DNA from: Acidobacteriota bacterium
GTDB lineage: Bacteria; Acidobacteriota; Terriglobia; Terriglobales; Acidobacteriaceae
DNA: 64,000 nucleotides
Direction of reading: 5' to 3'
Assembly (NCBI GenBank): GCA_021810625.1
Contig: JAJZIJ010000003.1
Location: 1-64,000 of the forward strand
The notes under the pieces: generated by a model
Databases searched by the model: none
The model's input: the letters and a program-made list of their open reading frames with translations, nothing else
What the model was told of the DNA's origin: nothing
Made by a program: the position numbers and the translations under genes
Shown here: positions 46,012-55,916 of the stretch, one piece after another
Layout of the letters: each line of letters begins with the position of its first letter
Position numbering within the stretch: the first letter of the stretch is position 1

Positions 46012-46623
46012 ATGGGTACAGCAACGGCAATACCCCCAACGAGGAACTCTGCCAAGGGAATGGATAAAACGGTCAGACCTATACATAAAAATGGAAAAGA
46101 AGTGCAGCAATATGGAACTGTAATTCCACATATATCGCTTGGTCTCGGCGTGGATGTCCGCGAGGAAGTGGCCGACAAGCTGAACCAGTTGCTGGCCGAT
46201 ACCATCACCCTGCGCGATCTTTATAAGAAGAGTCATTGGCAGGTCTCCGGCCCCACGTTTTATCAGCTTCATCTGCTCTTCGATAAACACTACGGGGAGC
46301 AGGCGGAGATGGTGGACACGATTGCGGAGCGCATCCAGACCCTGGGCGGCGTTAGTATTGCGATGGCCGCCGATGTAGCCGAGATGACGCGCATTTCGCG
46401 TCCACCGAGGGGACGCGAGGAGGTTCCTGTACAGATTTCGCGGCTGCTGGAGGCGCACGAACTGATTATCAAGGATGCGCGAACCGTGGCGCGTCGCGCG
46501 GCGGAATTGGGCGATGATGGCACCAATGACATGCTGGTCAGCGAGGTGGTGCGCGACAATGAGCTGCAGGTCTGGTTCATTAGCGAGCACCTGGTGGAGA
46601 TGCCGCTGGTCTTCGCGAAGTAG
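46012..46623 (+). CDS. dps: Dps-family ferritin-like protein
   Basis: A 203-residue protein of the Dps/ferritin-like group that oxidises iron with H2O2 and protects DNA. The ferroxidase-site helices are in LYKKSHWQVSGPTFYQLHLL and FDKHYGEQAEMVDTIAERIQ. The C-terminal helices (AHELIIKDARTVARRAAELG) and FISEHLVEMPLVFAK follow. A lysine-bearing N-terminal tail of about 45 residues could bind DNA. GGAGG precedes the ATG at 46012. Longer than E. coli Dps (167 residues). Confidence 0.87.
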   Translation: MGTATAIPPTRNSAKGMDKTVRPIHKNGKEVQQYGTVIPHISLGLGVDVREEVADKLNQLLADTITLRDLYKKSHWQVSGPTFYQLHLLFDKHYGEQAEMVDTIAERIQTLGGVSIAMAADVAEMTRISRPPRGREEVPVQISRLLEAHELIIKDARTVARRAAELGDDGTNDMLVSEVVRDNELQVWFISEHLVEMPLVFAK

Positions 46624-46786
46624 GCTCGCGCAAAGGGAATGTTCGCGCAGTCAGGCTGGAGGCTGCATCAATAATGTCGGCGCATGGGAGTGGTGCATGA
46701 GGGGTCGCGTCGGGCGCGGCCCCTTTGCCGTGTCCGTAGTTTCGTCTGATTCCTCTTCGGGTGCGCCGTGAGTGTACAAAAGAAAT

Positions 46787-47833
46787 ATGCAGAGGTTGGA
46801 GTTGATCTTTCGGTATTGCGCTGTCCTTTGTTTGCCGATATGTCTCTATGCTGGGTGGAGTGGGGCGCAGACGCTTAGCCAGACATCCAGCCAGACGCTT
46901 ACGCTCCACGCCCGCACCAATCTTGTGCCTGTGCCTACGCTGGTGGAATCAAAATCCGGCGAGCCGGTCTTTGGTCTGACGGCAAAGGATTTTATTGTGA
47001 AAGACAATGGCGTGGAGCAGAAAAACGTGCATCTGGACACCGACACCGACAACGCGCCACTGTCGCTGGTGGTTCTGGTGCAGACGGGCCGGGCTGCGGT
47101 GGAGGAGTTCTACAAGATGCAGGGACTGCCCACCATGCTGCACGCCCTGACCGGGAGCGCGCAACATCGTATCGCCATCGTCGCCTTTGACAGCCAGCCG
47201 AACCTGTTGCAGGATTTCACCTCAAATTCGCACACGCTGGATCGGGCATTCCAGTCCATCCGGCCCGGCGATGATGGAGCGGCGATACTCGACGCAGTCT
47301 GGTACGCCGCCGACATGTTGCAGGACGAGCCAAAACAGAACCAGCGCGCCATTCTGCTGATCAGCGAGACCCGCGATCATGGCAGCCGCACTCCGGCGAA
47401 GGCGGTGATCCAAAAGATTGGCTCCAGCAGCACCATTGTCTACACGCTGACCTTTGCCCCGGCGCGGACGGAGTTTTTGAACGATCTGAAACATGGCGGC
47501 GGCGGGAGTCTGCTGGAGCCATTCAAAATGGCGGCTCAAGCGATGCGCAAGAACGCGGCGGCGGAGATTCCACGGATGACGGGCGGGGAGTACCTGCGGT
47601 TTAATGATGCCAAGGGGCTGGATGGCAAGATCGGCATGTTGGCGAATCAGGTGCATAACCGATACATGCTCAGCTTTCAGCCCGATCATCCCGCTCCCGG
47701 CCTACATCTACTGAGTGTGAGCCTGCGGCGGCAGGATATTGGCGCGACCGTGCTGGCGCGGACAAACTACTGGGCGGAGAAGCCGGAGGGCGCATCGGCA
47801 GATGCTCCTCCCACAGTGGGAGCGCGGCCATGA
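46787..47833 (+). CDS. Second secreted VWFA-type protein
   Basis: A 348-residue exported protein related in layout to the one at 29922-31049. A signal peptide ends near YAGWSGAQTL. The N-terminal module includes VPTLVESKSGEPVFGLTAKD, DFIVKDNGVEQ. The VWFA-like core is degenerate: LSLVVLVQTGRAAVEEF lacks the DxSxS metal site, and LLISETRDHGS stands at the second motif. It ends in RYMLSFQPDHPAPGLHLL. Function unknown. Confidence 0.82.
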   Translation: MQRLELIFRYCAVLCLPICLYAGWSGAQTLSQTSSQTLTLHARTNLVPVPTLVESKSGEPVFGLTAKDFIVKDNGVEQKNVHLDTDTDNAPLSLVVLVQTGRAAVEEFYKMQGLPTMLHALTGSAQHRIAIVAFDSQPNLLQDFTSNSHTLDRAFQSIRPGDDGAAILDAVWYAADMLQDEPKQNQRAILLISETRDHGSRTPAKAVIQKIGSSSTIVYTLTFAPARTEFLNDLKHGGGGSLLEPFKMAAQAMRKNAAAEIPRMTGGEYLRFNDAKGLDGKIGMLANQVHNRYMLSFQPDHPAPGLHLLSVSLRRQDIGATVLARTNYWAEKPEGASADAPPTVGARP

Positions 47834-47888
47834 ACTCCGCGACCTTGCCCCTTGCGTGTGTGTCAGGAAGGCAGGAGCCAGTGTGACG

Positions 47889-48842
47889 ATGATCCTTCAT
47901 TTCCTCCTCCATTACGGCTACTGGGTGCTGTTTTTCTGGGTTTTGCTGGAGCAGTTGGGCATGCCTTTGCCCAGCACGCCTGTGCTGCTGACGGCGGGCA
48001 CGTTGAGCGCGACGCACGTTTTGGGTTTGGCGGGGATTCTGGTGACCGTGCTGGCGGGCAGCCTGCTGGCCGATTCCGTCTGGTTTTCTCTGGGCAGGAA
48101 ATATGGCGACACGGTCACGCGATGGATATGCAAGTTTTCCCTGGAGGCCGCCTCCTGTCTTCGCAGGACGGAGGACATGATTGCGGCGCGTGGGCCGGGC
48201 GCTCTGGTGATTGCAAAATTCATTCCCGGCCTGAACCTGATGGCGGCTCCGCTGGCGGGCCAAAGCCAGATGGAATATCGTTTTTTTCTGCTCTATGATG
48301 CGGCGGGAACGCTGCTTTGGGGGTCTTCCTTTGTTCTGCTGGGTCGATTCTTTGGCGATGCTCTCCGCCGGAATCAAGATGCCCTGCACTGGATGAGCCA
48401 CTTTGCCCTGGCTGCCTTTGCTCTTGTAGTGGTGGCTCTGCTGGGGGGGAAGATTTTGCGGCAACAGGCGTTTCTGCGCAAGGTTCGCGCCATGCGCGTG
48501 AATCCAGACGATTTGAAGGCCATGCTGGATCGTGGCGAAGAGGTCTTCATCGTGGATCTGCGGTATCCGCTGGATTATCTTCCCGATCCGCGGGTGCTTC
48601 CCGGCGCCATCCGGCTGCTGCCCAGTGAGGTGGTGCAGCGGAGCGCCGATCTGCCACGGGATCGCGATATCATCCTCTACTGCACCTGTCCCAGTGAGGA
48701 GACCAGCGCCAAGGTGGCCCTGACCATGCGGCGGCTGGGAATTGAGCGAATTCGTCCGCTGCGCGGCGGCTTTGATGAGTGGAAGCAGCTTGGCTATCCG
48801 CTGATGGACCTGGAGAAGGAAGCAGCGCGGTCTGTTTCATAG
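47889..48842 (+). CDS. DedA membrane protein fused to a rhodanese domain
   Basis: A 317-residue fusion. Residues 1 to about 205 are a DedA/VTT protein with WVLLEQLGMPLPSTPVLLTA, GSLLADSVWFSLGRKYGD, and the Pro/Gly-rich ALVIAKFIPGLNLMAAPLAG. Residues about 215-310 are a rhodanese domain (LKAMLDRGEEVFIVDLRYPL) with the active Cys in DIILYCTCPSEETSAKVAL, and LRGGFDEWKQLGYPL at the end. The rhodanese part would face the cytoplasm. The start at 47889 is chosen because the helix starts at once; it is 55 bp after the VWFA stop. Confidence 0.86.
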   Translation: MILHFLLHYGYWVLFFWVLLEQLGMPLPSTPVLLTAGTLSATHVLGLAGILVTVLAGSLLADSVWFSLGRKYGDTVTRWICKFSLEAASCLRRTEDMIAARGPGALVIAKFIPGLNLMAAPLAGQSQMEYRFFLLYDAAGTLLWGSSFVLLGRFFGDALRRNQDALHWMSHFALAAFALVVVALLGGKILRQQAFLRKVRAMRVNPDDLKAMLDRGEEVFIVDLRYPLDYLPDPRVLPGAIRLLPSEVVQRSADLPRDRDIILYCTCPSEETSAKVALTMRRLGIERIRPLRGGFDEWKQLGYPLMDLEKEAARSVS

Positions 48843-48930
48843 CAGGCCGTGCCCCTTGGCAAATTCATCAGATATTTACACAGATCGGGTACCCTGAAGA
48901 GGCAGGAACGAGAACGCGGGGACAGGTTCT

Positions 48931-49965
48931 GTGAGCGGCAAATTGGCTGAACGAGATGTCGTGAACGACAGAGAGTCTCCCGATTCTCCAGGTCTGGCTG
49001 CGCCGCGCCTCTCCGTCGTGCGGCAATATCTGAACGCGCAGAGCGATTCCGCTGGTTCGGATGGATTTTTCAAGACGCTGATGCTGGCCAGTGCATTGAC
49101 GATCTTTGCCATCGTCCTTTTCATCTTTTTGGAACTGGCATGGCAGTCTCGCATGGCCATTGCCCACTTTGGAATCTCCTTTTTGTATCGCTCGGCCTGG
49201 AACCCGGTCAGCGGGGACTTTGGGGCGCGTCCCTTTATCTACGGAACGCTGGTGTCTTCGTTGCTTGCGCTGCTGATCGCCGTTCCGCTCTCCGTAAGCA
49301 CGGCGGTTTTCATTACTGAAATGTGTCCCATCCCTCTGCGTCGCTCGCTTTCCTTTCTTACGGAATTATTGGCAGCCATTCCCAGCGTGGTCTACGGTCT
49401 GTGGGCCTTGGTGGTGCTGGTGCCGCTGCTGCGGACAGGGATCAATCCTTTTCTGATGCGGACGCTGGGCTGGACGGGATTTTTTGAGGGGCCGGATTAC
49501 GGGGTCAGCATGTTGGCGGCGGGAATTATTCTGGCGATTATGATTTTGCCCATCATCTCCTCCATCACGCGGGAGGTGATGAGTACCGTGCCGCAGAGTC
49601 AGCGCGAAGCGGCTCTGGCTCTGGGCGCGACGCGCTGGGAGATGATTCGCATCAGCGTACTCCCCAATGCGCGTCTGGGTATTGCAGGAGGCGTTATTCT
49701 GGGCCTGGGCCGCGCGCTTGGAGAGACAATGGCGGTCACGATGGTGATTGGCAACCGGCCAGAGATTGCGCGCTCCCTGCTGGCTCCCGGCTATACGATG
49801 GCCAGCGTGTTGGCCAATGAATTTACCGAGGCTACGACGAATCTGTATTTGAGCGCGTTGATTGAGATTGGCCTGGTGCTTTTTCTGGTTACGATTGTGG
49901 TGAATGCGCTGGCGCGGCTGTTGATCTGGTCGGTCACGCGCGGCGCTTCGTCGCGAATGGCATAA
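48931..49965 (+). CDS. pstC: Phosphate ABC transporter permease PstC
   Basis: A 344-residue inner-membrane permease. A polar N-terminus of about 45 residues precedes six helices. The family block is LTELLAAIPSVVYGLWALVV, with the inner-membrane signature EAALALGATRWEMIRISVLP and LGLGRALGETMAVTMVIGN. A GTG start is used. It is the first gene of pstCAB-phoU and has no pstS upstream. The start is uncertain because no clear Shine-Dalgarno is seen. Confidence 0.92.
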   Translation: MSGKLAERDVVNDRESPDSPGLAAPRLSVVRQYLNAQSDSAGSDGFFKTLMLASALTIFAIVLFIFLELAWQSRMAIAHFGISFLYRSAWNPVSGDFGARPFIYGTLVSSLLALLIAVPLSVSTAVFITEMCPIPLRRSLSFLTELLAAIPSVVYGLWALVVLVPLLRTGINPFLMRTLGWTGFFEGPDYGVSMLAAGIILAIMILPIISSITREVMSTVPQSQREAALALGATRWEMIRISVLPNARLGIAGGVILGLGRALGETMAVTMVIGNRPEIARSLLAPGYTMASVLANEFTEATTNLYLSALIEIGLVLFLVTIVVNALARLLIWSVTRGASSRMA

Positions 49966-49969
49966 AGGA

Positions 49970-50839
49970 ATGCAGCAGAGAATACAACAAAGCGGGCAGG
50001 CCTGGCGTAGATGGAAGAACCATCTGGCGACGGGAACGGCTGTTTTGGGCACGCTGGTGGTGGTGGCGCCGCTGTTGGCCATTTTTGCTTATCTCATTTA
50101 CAAGGGCGCAAGTTCGCTGAACTGGGCCTTCTTTACCAAGGTTCCCAAGCCGGTTGGCGAGATCGGCGGCGGCATGGAGAATGCCATCGTCGGCTCCGGT
50201 GTGCTGCTGACTGTGGCCAGTCTGATCGGCATCCCCATCGGCATTGCCGCCGGGGTCTATCTGGCGGAGTTTGGACGAAAACGCCTGCTCTCGAATCTGG
50301 TGCGCTTTACCGCCGATGTGCTCAATGGCGTGCCGTCGATTGTGATGGGCATTGCCGTCTATTCGTTGATCGTGGTGCCGCAGCAGCACTTCTCGGCCTT
50401 TTCCGGCGGCGTGGCTCTGGGCATTATGATGATTCCCACGGTCACGCGAACCACGGAAGAGATGCTCCTGCTGGTGCCCCATGCTGTCCGCGAGGCCGCG
50501 CTGGGATTGGGTGTTCCCAATTGGCGTTCCACGGTTTCCATTACGCTGCGCACCGCCTCCGCTGGCATTATTACTGGCTGCATGTTGGCCTTTGCCCGCG
50601 TGGCCGGGGAAACGGCTCCGCTGTTATTTACGGCCTTTGGAAATGACGACAAGAGTTTGGCGCTCAACCAGCCCATCGCGGCGCTGCCGCTGCAAATTTT
50701 TGTCTACGCCGTCTCTCCCTACAACGACTGGCATCGGCTGGCCTGGGCCGGTTCGTTAGTATTGATCTTTCTGATTGTTATTTCGGTTTCACTGGTTCGG
50801 TATGTAACTTCGCGCGGTGTGCTCAAGGGGGCAAGCTAG
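49970..50839 (+). CDS. pstA: Phosphate ABC transporter permease PstA
   Basis: A 289-residue permease partner of PstC with six helices. The motifs [38 protein letters not shown] and [19 protein letters not shown] are typical. It begins 4 bp after the pstC stop, with AAAGGA very close to the ATG. The pair forms the channel through which PstB pumps phosphate. Confidence 0.93.
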   Translation: MQQRIQQSGQAWRRWKNHLATGTAVLGTLVVVAPLLAIFAYLIYKGASSLNWAFFTKVPKPVGEIGGGMENAIVGSGVLLTVASLIGIPIGIAAGVYLAEFGRKRLLSNLVRFTADVLNGVPSIVMGIAVYSLIVVPQQHFSAFSGGVALGIMMIPTVTRTTEEMLLLVPHAVREAALGLGVPNWRSTVSITLRTASAGIITGCMLAFARVAGETAPLLFTAFGNDDKSLALNQPIAALPLQIFVYAVSPYNDWHRLAWAGSLVLIFLIVISVSLVRYVTSRGVLKGAS

Positions 50840-51597
50840 TGGGTGTTGGCATTGAAGTAAAAGACCTGAATGCCTGGTATGGCAGCACGCACACGCTGCG
50901 GGATATTCATCTCAACATTCCAGCCAATCACGCAACGGCGCTCATCGGCCCCTCCGGGTGCGGCAAGTCCACCTTTGTCCGCTGCCTGAATCGTATGCAT
51001 GAGACCAACCCGATTGCGCGCGTCACCGGAACCGTAAAAATCGGCGATCTGGATATTTATAACGATGTTTCTCCGGTCGTGATCCGCAGGCGTATTGGCA
51101 TGGTGTTTCAGCGGCCCAATCCCTTTCCCACCATGTCGATCTATGACAACGTGGCCAGTGGCCTGCGACTCAACGGCTTTCGCAATCGACAGGCGCTCGA
51201 TGAAATTGTTGAGCGCTCCCTGCGGCGCGCTGCGCTGTGGGATGAAGTCAAAGATGATCTGCGGCGCAAGTCGGGAGCCAGCATCTCCGGTGGACAACAG
51301 CAGCGCCTTTGTATCGCGCGCGCGCTGGCCGTTGATCCAGAGGTGCTGCTGATGGACGAGCCTGCCTCGGCGCTTGATCCCATCTCCACGGCGAAGATTG
51401 AGGATCTCATTTTTCATCTGAAGTCGGAGTACACCATCGTCATCGTGACGCACAACATGCAGCAGGCGGCGCGCGTTGCGGAGAAGACTGGATTTTTCCT
51501 GAACGGCCAGCTGGTGGAGTTTGACGCGACCACAAAAATTTTTACCAATCCCAGTGACAAACGGACGGAAGATTATATTACCGGGAGGTTCGGATGA
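50839..51597 (+). CDS. pstB: Phosphate ABC transporter ATPase PstB
   Basis: A 252-residue ATPase. The Walker A is [10 protein letters not shown], the signature is SGGQQQR within [20 protein letters not shown], and Walker B is [13 protein letters not shown]. The N-terminus [20 protein letters not shown] and the phosphate-type block [10 protein letters not shown] are characteristic of PstB. The GTG start shares one base with the pstA stop. It powers uptake through PstCA and signals through PhoU. Confidence 0.95.
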   Translation: MGVGIEVKDLNAWYGSTHTLRDIHLNIPANHATALIGPSGCGKSTFVRCLNRMHETNPIARVTGTVKIGDLDIYNDVSPVVIRRRIGMVFQRPNPFPTMSIYDNVASGLRLNGFRNRQALDEIVERSLRRAALWDEVKDDLRRKSGASISGGQQQRLCIARALAVDPEVLLMDEPASALDPISTAKIEDLIFHLKSEYTIVIVTHNMQQAARVAEKTGFFLNGQLVEFDATTKIFTNPSDKRTEDYITGRFG

Positions 51598-52262
51598 CGC
51601 GGATACGGTTCCATCAAAACCTCGACGATTTGAAGGAAAAGCTGCTGGTGATGGCGGGCATGGCGGAGCAGGCTATCCAGCGCTCCATTGAAGCCTATCG
51701 TGTCCGTGACCTTTCTATCTGCGATTTGGTGCAGCGCTCCGAGCCTGCCATCAATCGCCAGGAGCGCGAGATTGATCAGATGGCCCTCGATTTGTTGGCG
51801 ATGGAGCAGCCAATGGCTATCGATCTGCGTTTTATTCTCGCCGTTATCAAAATCAATGCCGATATCGAACGTGTGGGAGATCAGGCTGTCAACATTGCCG
51901 GGCGCGTGCGTGATTTGCAAGCCATGCCTCCGGTCGATATCCCTGTGGATATTCCCAAGCTGGCTTCGATGGCGGCCTCGATGGTGCGGCGCGCATTGCA
52001 ATCCTTTATTGATGCGGACGCAAATCTTGCCGAGTCGGTGATTGCGATGGACGACCAGGTGGATCAGATGAATAACGCGATCTATCGGACGTTGAGCAAG
52101 TTGATCCATGACGAGCCGAGCCAGACCCCGCAGGCGCTGAATGTTCTGCTGATTGCGCGCAACCTGGAGCGCGTGGGTGACCACGCCACCAACATTGCAG
52201 AAGATGTCATCTTCTGGGTGCGCGGCGCCGATGTTCGGCATCATTTGCGAACCGGCAGTTAA
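51594..52262 (+). CDS. phoU: Phosphate signalling protein PhoU
   Basis: A 222-residue protein of two repeated three-helix bundles, each carrying an acidic metal-binding motif ([16 protein letters not shown] and [17 protein letters not shown] with [15 protein letters not shown] and [17 protein letters not shown]). PhoU links Pst transport to the PhoR/PhoB system. It overlaps pstB by 4 bp. Its stop overlaps the convergent addA stop by three bases (TTAA). Confidence 0.95.
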   Translation: MTRIRFHQNLDDLKEKLLVMAGMAEQAIQRSIEAYRVRDLSICDLVQRSEPAINRQEREIDQMALDLLAMEQPMAIDLRFILAVIKINADIERVGDQAVNIAGRVRDLQAMPPVDIPVDIPKLASMAASMVRRALQSFIDADANLAESVIAMDDQVDQMNNAIYRTLSKLIHDEPSQTPQALNVLLIARNLERVGDHATNIAEDVIFWVRGADVRHHLRTGS

Positions 52263-55200
52263 GTCGCGCCTTCGATCCACCAGATAAATTTTTGAAGAAG
52301 CGGATAGTACAAACCAAGGTGAATCTCCTTGGGCTGTGGATAGGCCGCGCGCGCCACCTCGGCATACACCTGCATTTGTCGGGTGTAGAGATTTTTTTGC
52401 TCGGCGAGAAATGGCTCCATATCTTGTTCGCCATGCGTGGCAGTTTTGAAATCCACAATCCAAAGTTGCTGGTTCCCGGCAGCCAGAGGTTCTGGCCCAG
52501 CGAGAAACATGCGGTCGAGTCGCACATTGCGAATGGTTTTTTGCCGCAGCGCTGTTAGGGGAATCTCAAAGTCCGGCAGCAAGGGATCGACATTGGGATG
52601 CGCCGCGAGCAGCCATTGCGCCACCGGATCACGCGATATCTCCAGCAGAACGCGTGCAATGCGGTCGGCGGCAACCTGTGCCGCTTTTGGCGCGTACCCT
52701 CCCTGCATCATGCGCAACAGCGCCGGTTGGCGTAGATGTTGTACTGCGTCGTGAATCTGCTCTTCGTCTCTTTTGGCGCGAAGAATTCGAGCCAGAGGCT
52801 GCATCAGCGCATGGACGACAGTGCCGAAGAGTCGCGCCTTCCAGGAACCCTCCGGACGCAGAATCGCAGAGGCTGCATCTTCGGTCGCTGCCTCCACCTG
52901 TTCCCAATCGGAGGGTTGCCCTACATCCGGTGGAAGAGGAGTGGGCGTCCATCCAGAAGGCAGACGACGAAAATTGGAGAGTGAAAGGATAGAAGCCGCT
53001 TCCGATTGCGCCTCTGCCGCCAGACTCGCTGCAATACCGGAGTGAGGTTGCAGGCGTGGCGCGGGCATCGTCAGAATATTGTCGGCGGCATTTGTTTGCT
53101 CCGGTTGTTGCGCAAATATCTCCGCCGCAAGCGGCCATGCAATGTGCAGCAAAGATCGTGCATCGGGGCGGGATATTTCTTCTTTCTCGGTTATGACAGC
53201 GGTGGCAAAGAGGTGTAGTTCCTGTCGCGCGCGCGTGCAGGCCACGTAGAACAATCGCCTCCTCTCTGCTTCCTTTCTCCGCGCAATCCTCTGGCGAATC
53301 CACTGGCCAAAGGGTTCCTTCGTCTCCGACACATGTTGGATGGGAGCCAGAAAGAATTGAGATTTCAACGCGCCTTCCGGCGTTGGCCGGATATCTTCTT
53401 CCCACACCAAAAGCCTGGGATCATCGTTGCGGGGCTTATTATGCAGGCCCGGAAGCAAAACAATATCCCACTCCAGCCCCTTCGCTTTGTGCATCGTCAA
53501 TACTTCCACGGAGCCTTCCTCCGGCGCAGGCGTTGGCGCGTAGAGCTTCTGCATCCGTTCTTCGATGCGTGTAGCGGTAAGGCGAACGCCCTCCATTTCC
53601 AGATCACTCAGCATCGCGAAAAATTGTTCGATGGCTGGCATCTCGCTGGCGAGGACGCAAGCCTGTCCTCCCAGCGTGTGCCAGATGCGTTCGACAAGCG
53701 AAGATAAACGCTCCTGCGACAGCAACGAACAGGCTTGTTCCAGCGTTCTCCAAACACGCTTGGCGCGTTGCTGGCCATCGTCTGACAGCAGGGAGAGTCG
53801 TTCGCGCAGCAGTTCTGGAAGGGTGCAGGATCGCCACCGCGCATCCTCGGTTCCGCAGACCTCGGTTCCACAGAGCGTGTGCAGGTCGGCCAGCGTCAAT
53901 CCGCACCAAGGCGCGCGCAGCACGGCCAGCCACGCGGTTCGATCCGCAGCGTGCAGCAGGCAGCGCGTAATGGCCAGCAGATCGAGCAGAGACTGCCGAT
54001 CTGTCAGTGTGTCCATTTCAATGGCGCAGTAGGGAATTTTACGCCGCTGCATTTCTTTCAGGATGGGCCATGCGTGGCGCTTGTTGCTGACAAGAATGGC
54101 AATGCTGCGCGCGCAGTCGTTTGCCTGATCCTCGGAGCGATACCCCTCGATCACATCGCAGAGTGTCTGCGCTTCAACAAGAGAAGGGTGTATCGCATCG
54201 GATGCCGATTTTCGAGCGGATTCGGATTTCTCTTTTTGCTTTGCATATATCAGTGGATGCCAATGGACGCGATCCCAGGATTCGTCGAGGGACTCTTCCA
54301 GATTTGCGGCCAGAGAAGGATGAAAGTGGATGCCGTCGGTATCGTTGGTTTCCAGAAAGACCTGTGAAAAATACTGATTGGTTGTTTCCACAAGACGTTG
54401 CTGCGAGCGGAAATTACTGGTCAGGAAGATCGTCTCGAACCGCACATCGCCCAGTCCAGAATCGCGCGCATGAGCAAACAGCGCCACCTCCGCCTGGCGA
54501 AAGCGATAGATGGACTGCTTCGGATCGCCGACAAGAAAGACCGTCTGGCTAAAACCATCCCAGCTTTGCGTCAGATGGCGCAGCAGATGGAATTGCGTCA
54601 CGGAGGTATCCTGCATCTCGTCCACAAGAAGATGCTGGATTTTTGTTCCCAGCGCCAGCGCAATACTGTTGGTGTCGTCTGCGAGAGCCTGCTGCGCCGC
54701 CAACAGCAACTCCGTAAAATCCGTCTTCCCCTCCTGCGCGAATACGAGTTTCAATTGAATAAGAGCGTGACGCAGCAGCAGAAAACTGGCGCGCAGCACC
54801 TTGCGCTGCTGTTCTGTGTACTGTACCGGCGGCAGCGTTTGCAGATCGCGCAACGCCTGCTGCAACGCGGTGTTTCCAGTGAGGGATGTGAGCAGCGCTT
54901 GCATCTCCGGCTTACGCGGATCGCCCGGCGGGAAGCCAAGTGTGACATCGACTCTCTTGCGAAATCCACCCTCGCGGGTCAGTAGAAAATCCGCAACGAC
55001 GGCCCAATGCACTGCATCCTCTGCGTGGTACGAGGGAAGCTCCGTCCATGCAAGGCAGGCGGCAAAGGGATTCTTTTTTCCTGCTTTTTCCAAATATCCG
55101 GCTGCGTGTTGTATGAACGAAAATATCTGCGCCGTGGCCGCAGGGTTCATGACCTGTGCAAGCGCGTCGCAGGCAGAGGCGCGAATTTCTAAAAACGGCA

Positions 55201-55906
55201 GCTCGAATCGCTCGCGCAGAGCATTGTCGAATTCCGCATCGGAAAGATTTTTTGCGATGGGGAAAATATGGCCCCACTGGTCGCGTGTTGCCAGCAAATT
55301 GGCCAATAATTGCACGGCGTGTTCCAGACGATTATCCAGATGCAGCAGTAGGGCGCGAATCGCGGCATTCAATTTTTCGTCATCGCCACCCAGTTGCTTC
55401 AATACATTTTGCGCGGCGATGGAATACAACTCCGAGGCATCTGTGATTGGCTGCGTTCGCTCTTCCATTTGCGCCAACATGGGCAATCGCGAGGTGATTT
55501 CCTTGCACAGGGAATCGATGGTGCGTACCTGCATCCGATGTGGCTGGCGCGTTAAATTCCAGTTTCTTCTCCGTCCGTTTTCCAGCGCTGCTGCCGCCAG
55601 CGCCCGCGTTTGCTGCTTGTGGGGTGAAGGTTCGCTGCTCGCGTCCGTCTTTTCCGCAGCGCGCAATTCTTGCAGGATGCGGTCGCGCATCTCGGCGGCG
55701 GCCTTGCGCGTAAAGGTGATGGCAAGAATTTCTTCCGGCTCCTCCACCTGCGCCAACAGCTTCAGATAACGCTGAATCAGTAATTCCGTTTTGCCGGAAC
55801 CAGCCGATGCCTCGACAAGAAACGAGCGCTGGGTATCCAGCGCCATCATGCGCTGGGGAGTGTCATCGGGTTGCGCGTCCGGCGCGATTTTTGACGTGAT
55901 CTTCAT
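52259..55906 (-). CDS. addA: AddA-like helicase-nuclease (UvrD-type)
   Basis: A 1215-residue ATP-dependent double-strand-break repair subunit. Superfamily 1 helicase motifs are present: Walker A VEASAGSGKTELLIQRYL, Ia ILAITFTRKAAAEMRDRIL, Walker B LLVDEMQDTSVTQFHLLRHL, LVGDPKQSIYRFRQAEVALF, and VLTMHKAKGLEWDIVLLPG. A C-terminal RecB-type nuclease has the DFK motif in QLWIVDFKTATHGEQD. With the next gene it should resect DNA ends for RecA loading. The ATG at 55906 starts MKITSKIAP just before the ATPase core. Confidence 0.9.
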   Translation of the reverse strand: MKITSKIAPDAQPDDTPQRMMALDTQRSFLVEASAGSGKTELLIQRYLKLLAQVEEPEEILAITFTRKAAAEMRDRILQELRAAEKTDASSEPSPHKQQTRALAAAALENGRRRNWNLTRQPHRMQVRTIDSLCKEITSRLPMLAQMEERTQPITDASELYSIAAQNVLKQLGGDDEKLNAAIRALLLHLDNRLEHAVQLLANLLATRDQWGHIFPIAKNLSDAEFDNALRERFELPFLEIRASACDALAQVMNPAATAQIFSFIQHAAGYLEKAGKKNPFAACLAWTELPSYHAEDAVHWAVVADFLLTREGGFRKRVDVTLGFPPGDPRKPEMQALLTSLTGNTALQQALRDLQTLPPVQYTEQQRKVLRASFLLLRHALIQLKLVFAQEGKTDFTELLLAAQQALADDTNSIALALGTKIQHLLVDEMQDTSVTQFHLLRHLTQSWDGFSQTVFLVGDPKQSIYRFRQAEVALFAHARDSGLGDVRFETIFLTSNFRSQQRLVETTNQYFSQVFLETNDTDGIHFHPSLAANLEESLDESWDRVHWHPLIYAKQKEKSESARKSASDAIHPSLVEAQTLCDVIEGYRSEDQANDCARSIAILVSNKRHAWPILKEMQRRKIPYCAIEMDTLTDRQSLLDLLAITRCLLHAADRTAWLAVLRAPWCGLTLADLHTLCGTEVCGTEDARWRSCTLPELLRERLSLLSDDGQQRAKRVWRTLEQACSLLSQERLSSLVERIWHTLGGQACVLASEMPAIEQFFAMLSDLEMEGVRLTATRIEERMQKLYAPTPAPEEGSVEVLTMHKAKGLEWDIVLLPGLHNKPRNDDPRLLVWEEDIRPTPEGALKSQFFLAPIQHVSETKEPFGQWIRQRIARRKEAERRRLFYVACTRARQELHLFATAVITEKEEISRPDARSLLHIAWPLAAEIFAQQPEQTNAADNILTMPAPRLQPHSGIAASLAAEAQSEAASILSLSNFRRLPSGWTPTPLPPDVGQPSDWEQVEAATEDAASAILRPEGSWKARLFGTVVHALMQPLARILRAKRDEEQIHDAVQHLRQPALLRMMQGGYAPKAAQVAADRIARVLLEISRDPVAQWLLAAHPNVDPLLPDFEIPLTALRQKTIRNVRLDRMFLAGPEPLAAGNQQLWIVDFKTATHGEQDMEPFLAEQKNLYTRQMQVYAEVARAAYPQPKEIHLGLYYPLLQKFIWWIEGAT

Positions 55907-55916
55907 TTCGCTCAAT

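Noticed and set aside
48843-48930. Possible Pho box before pstC
   Set aside because: No repeat of CTGTCAT-type heptamers could be seen.
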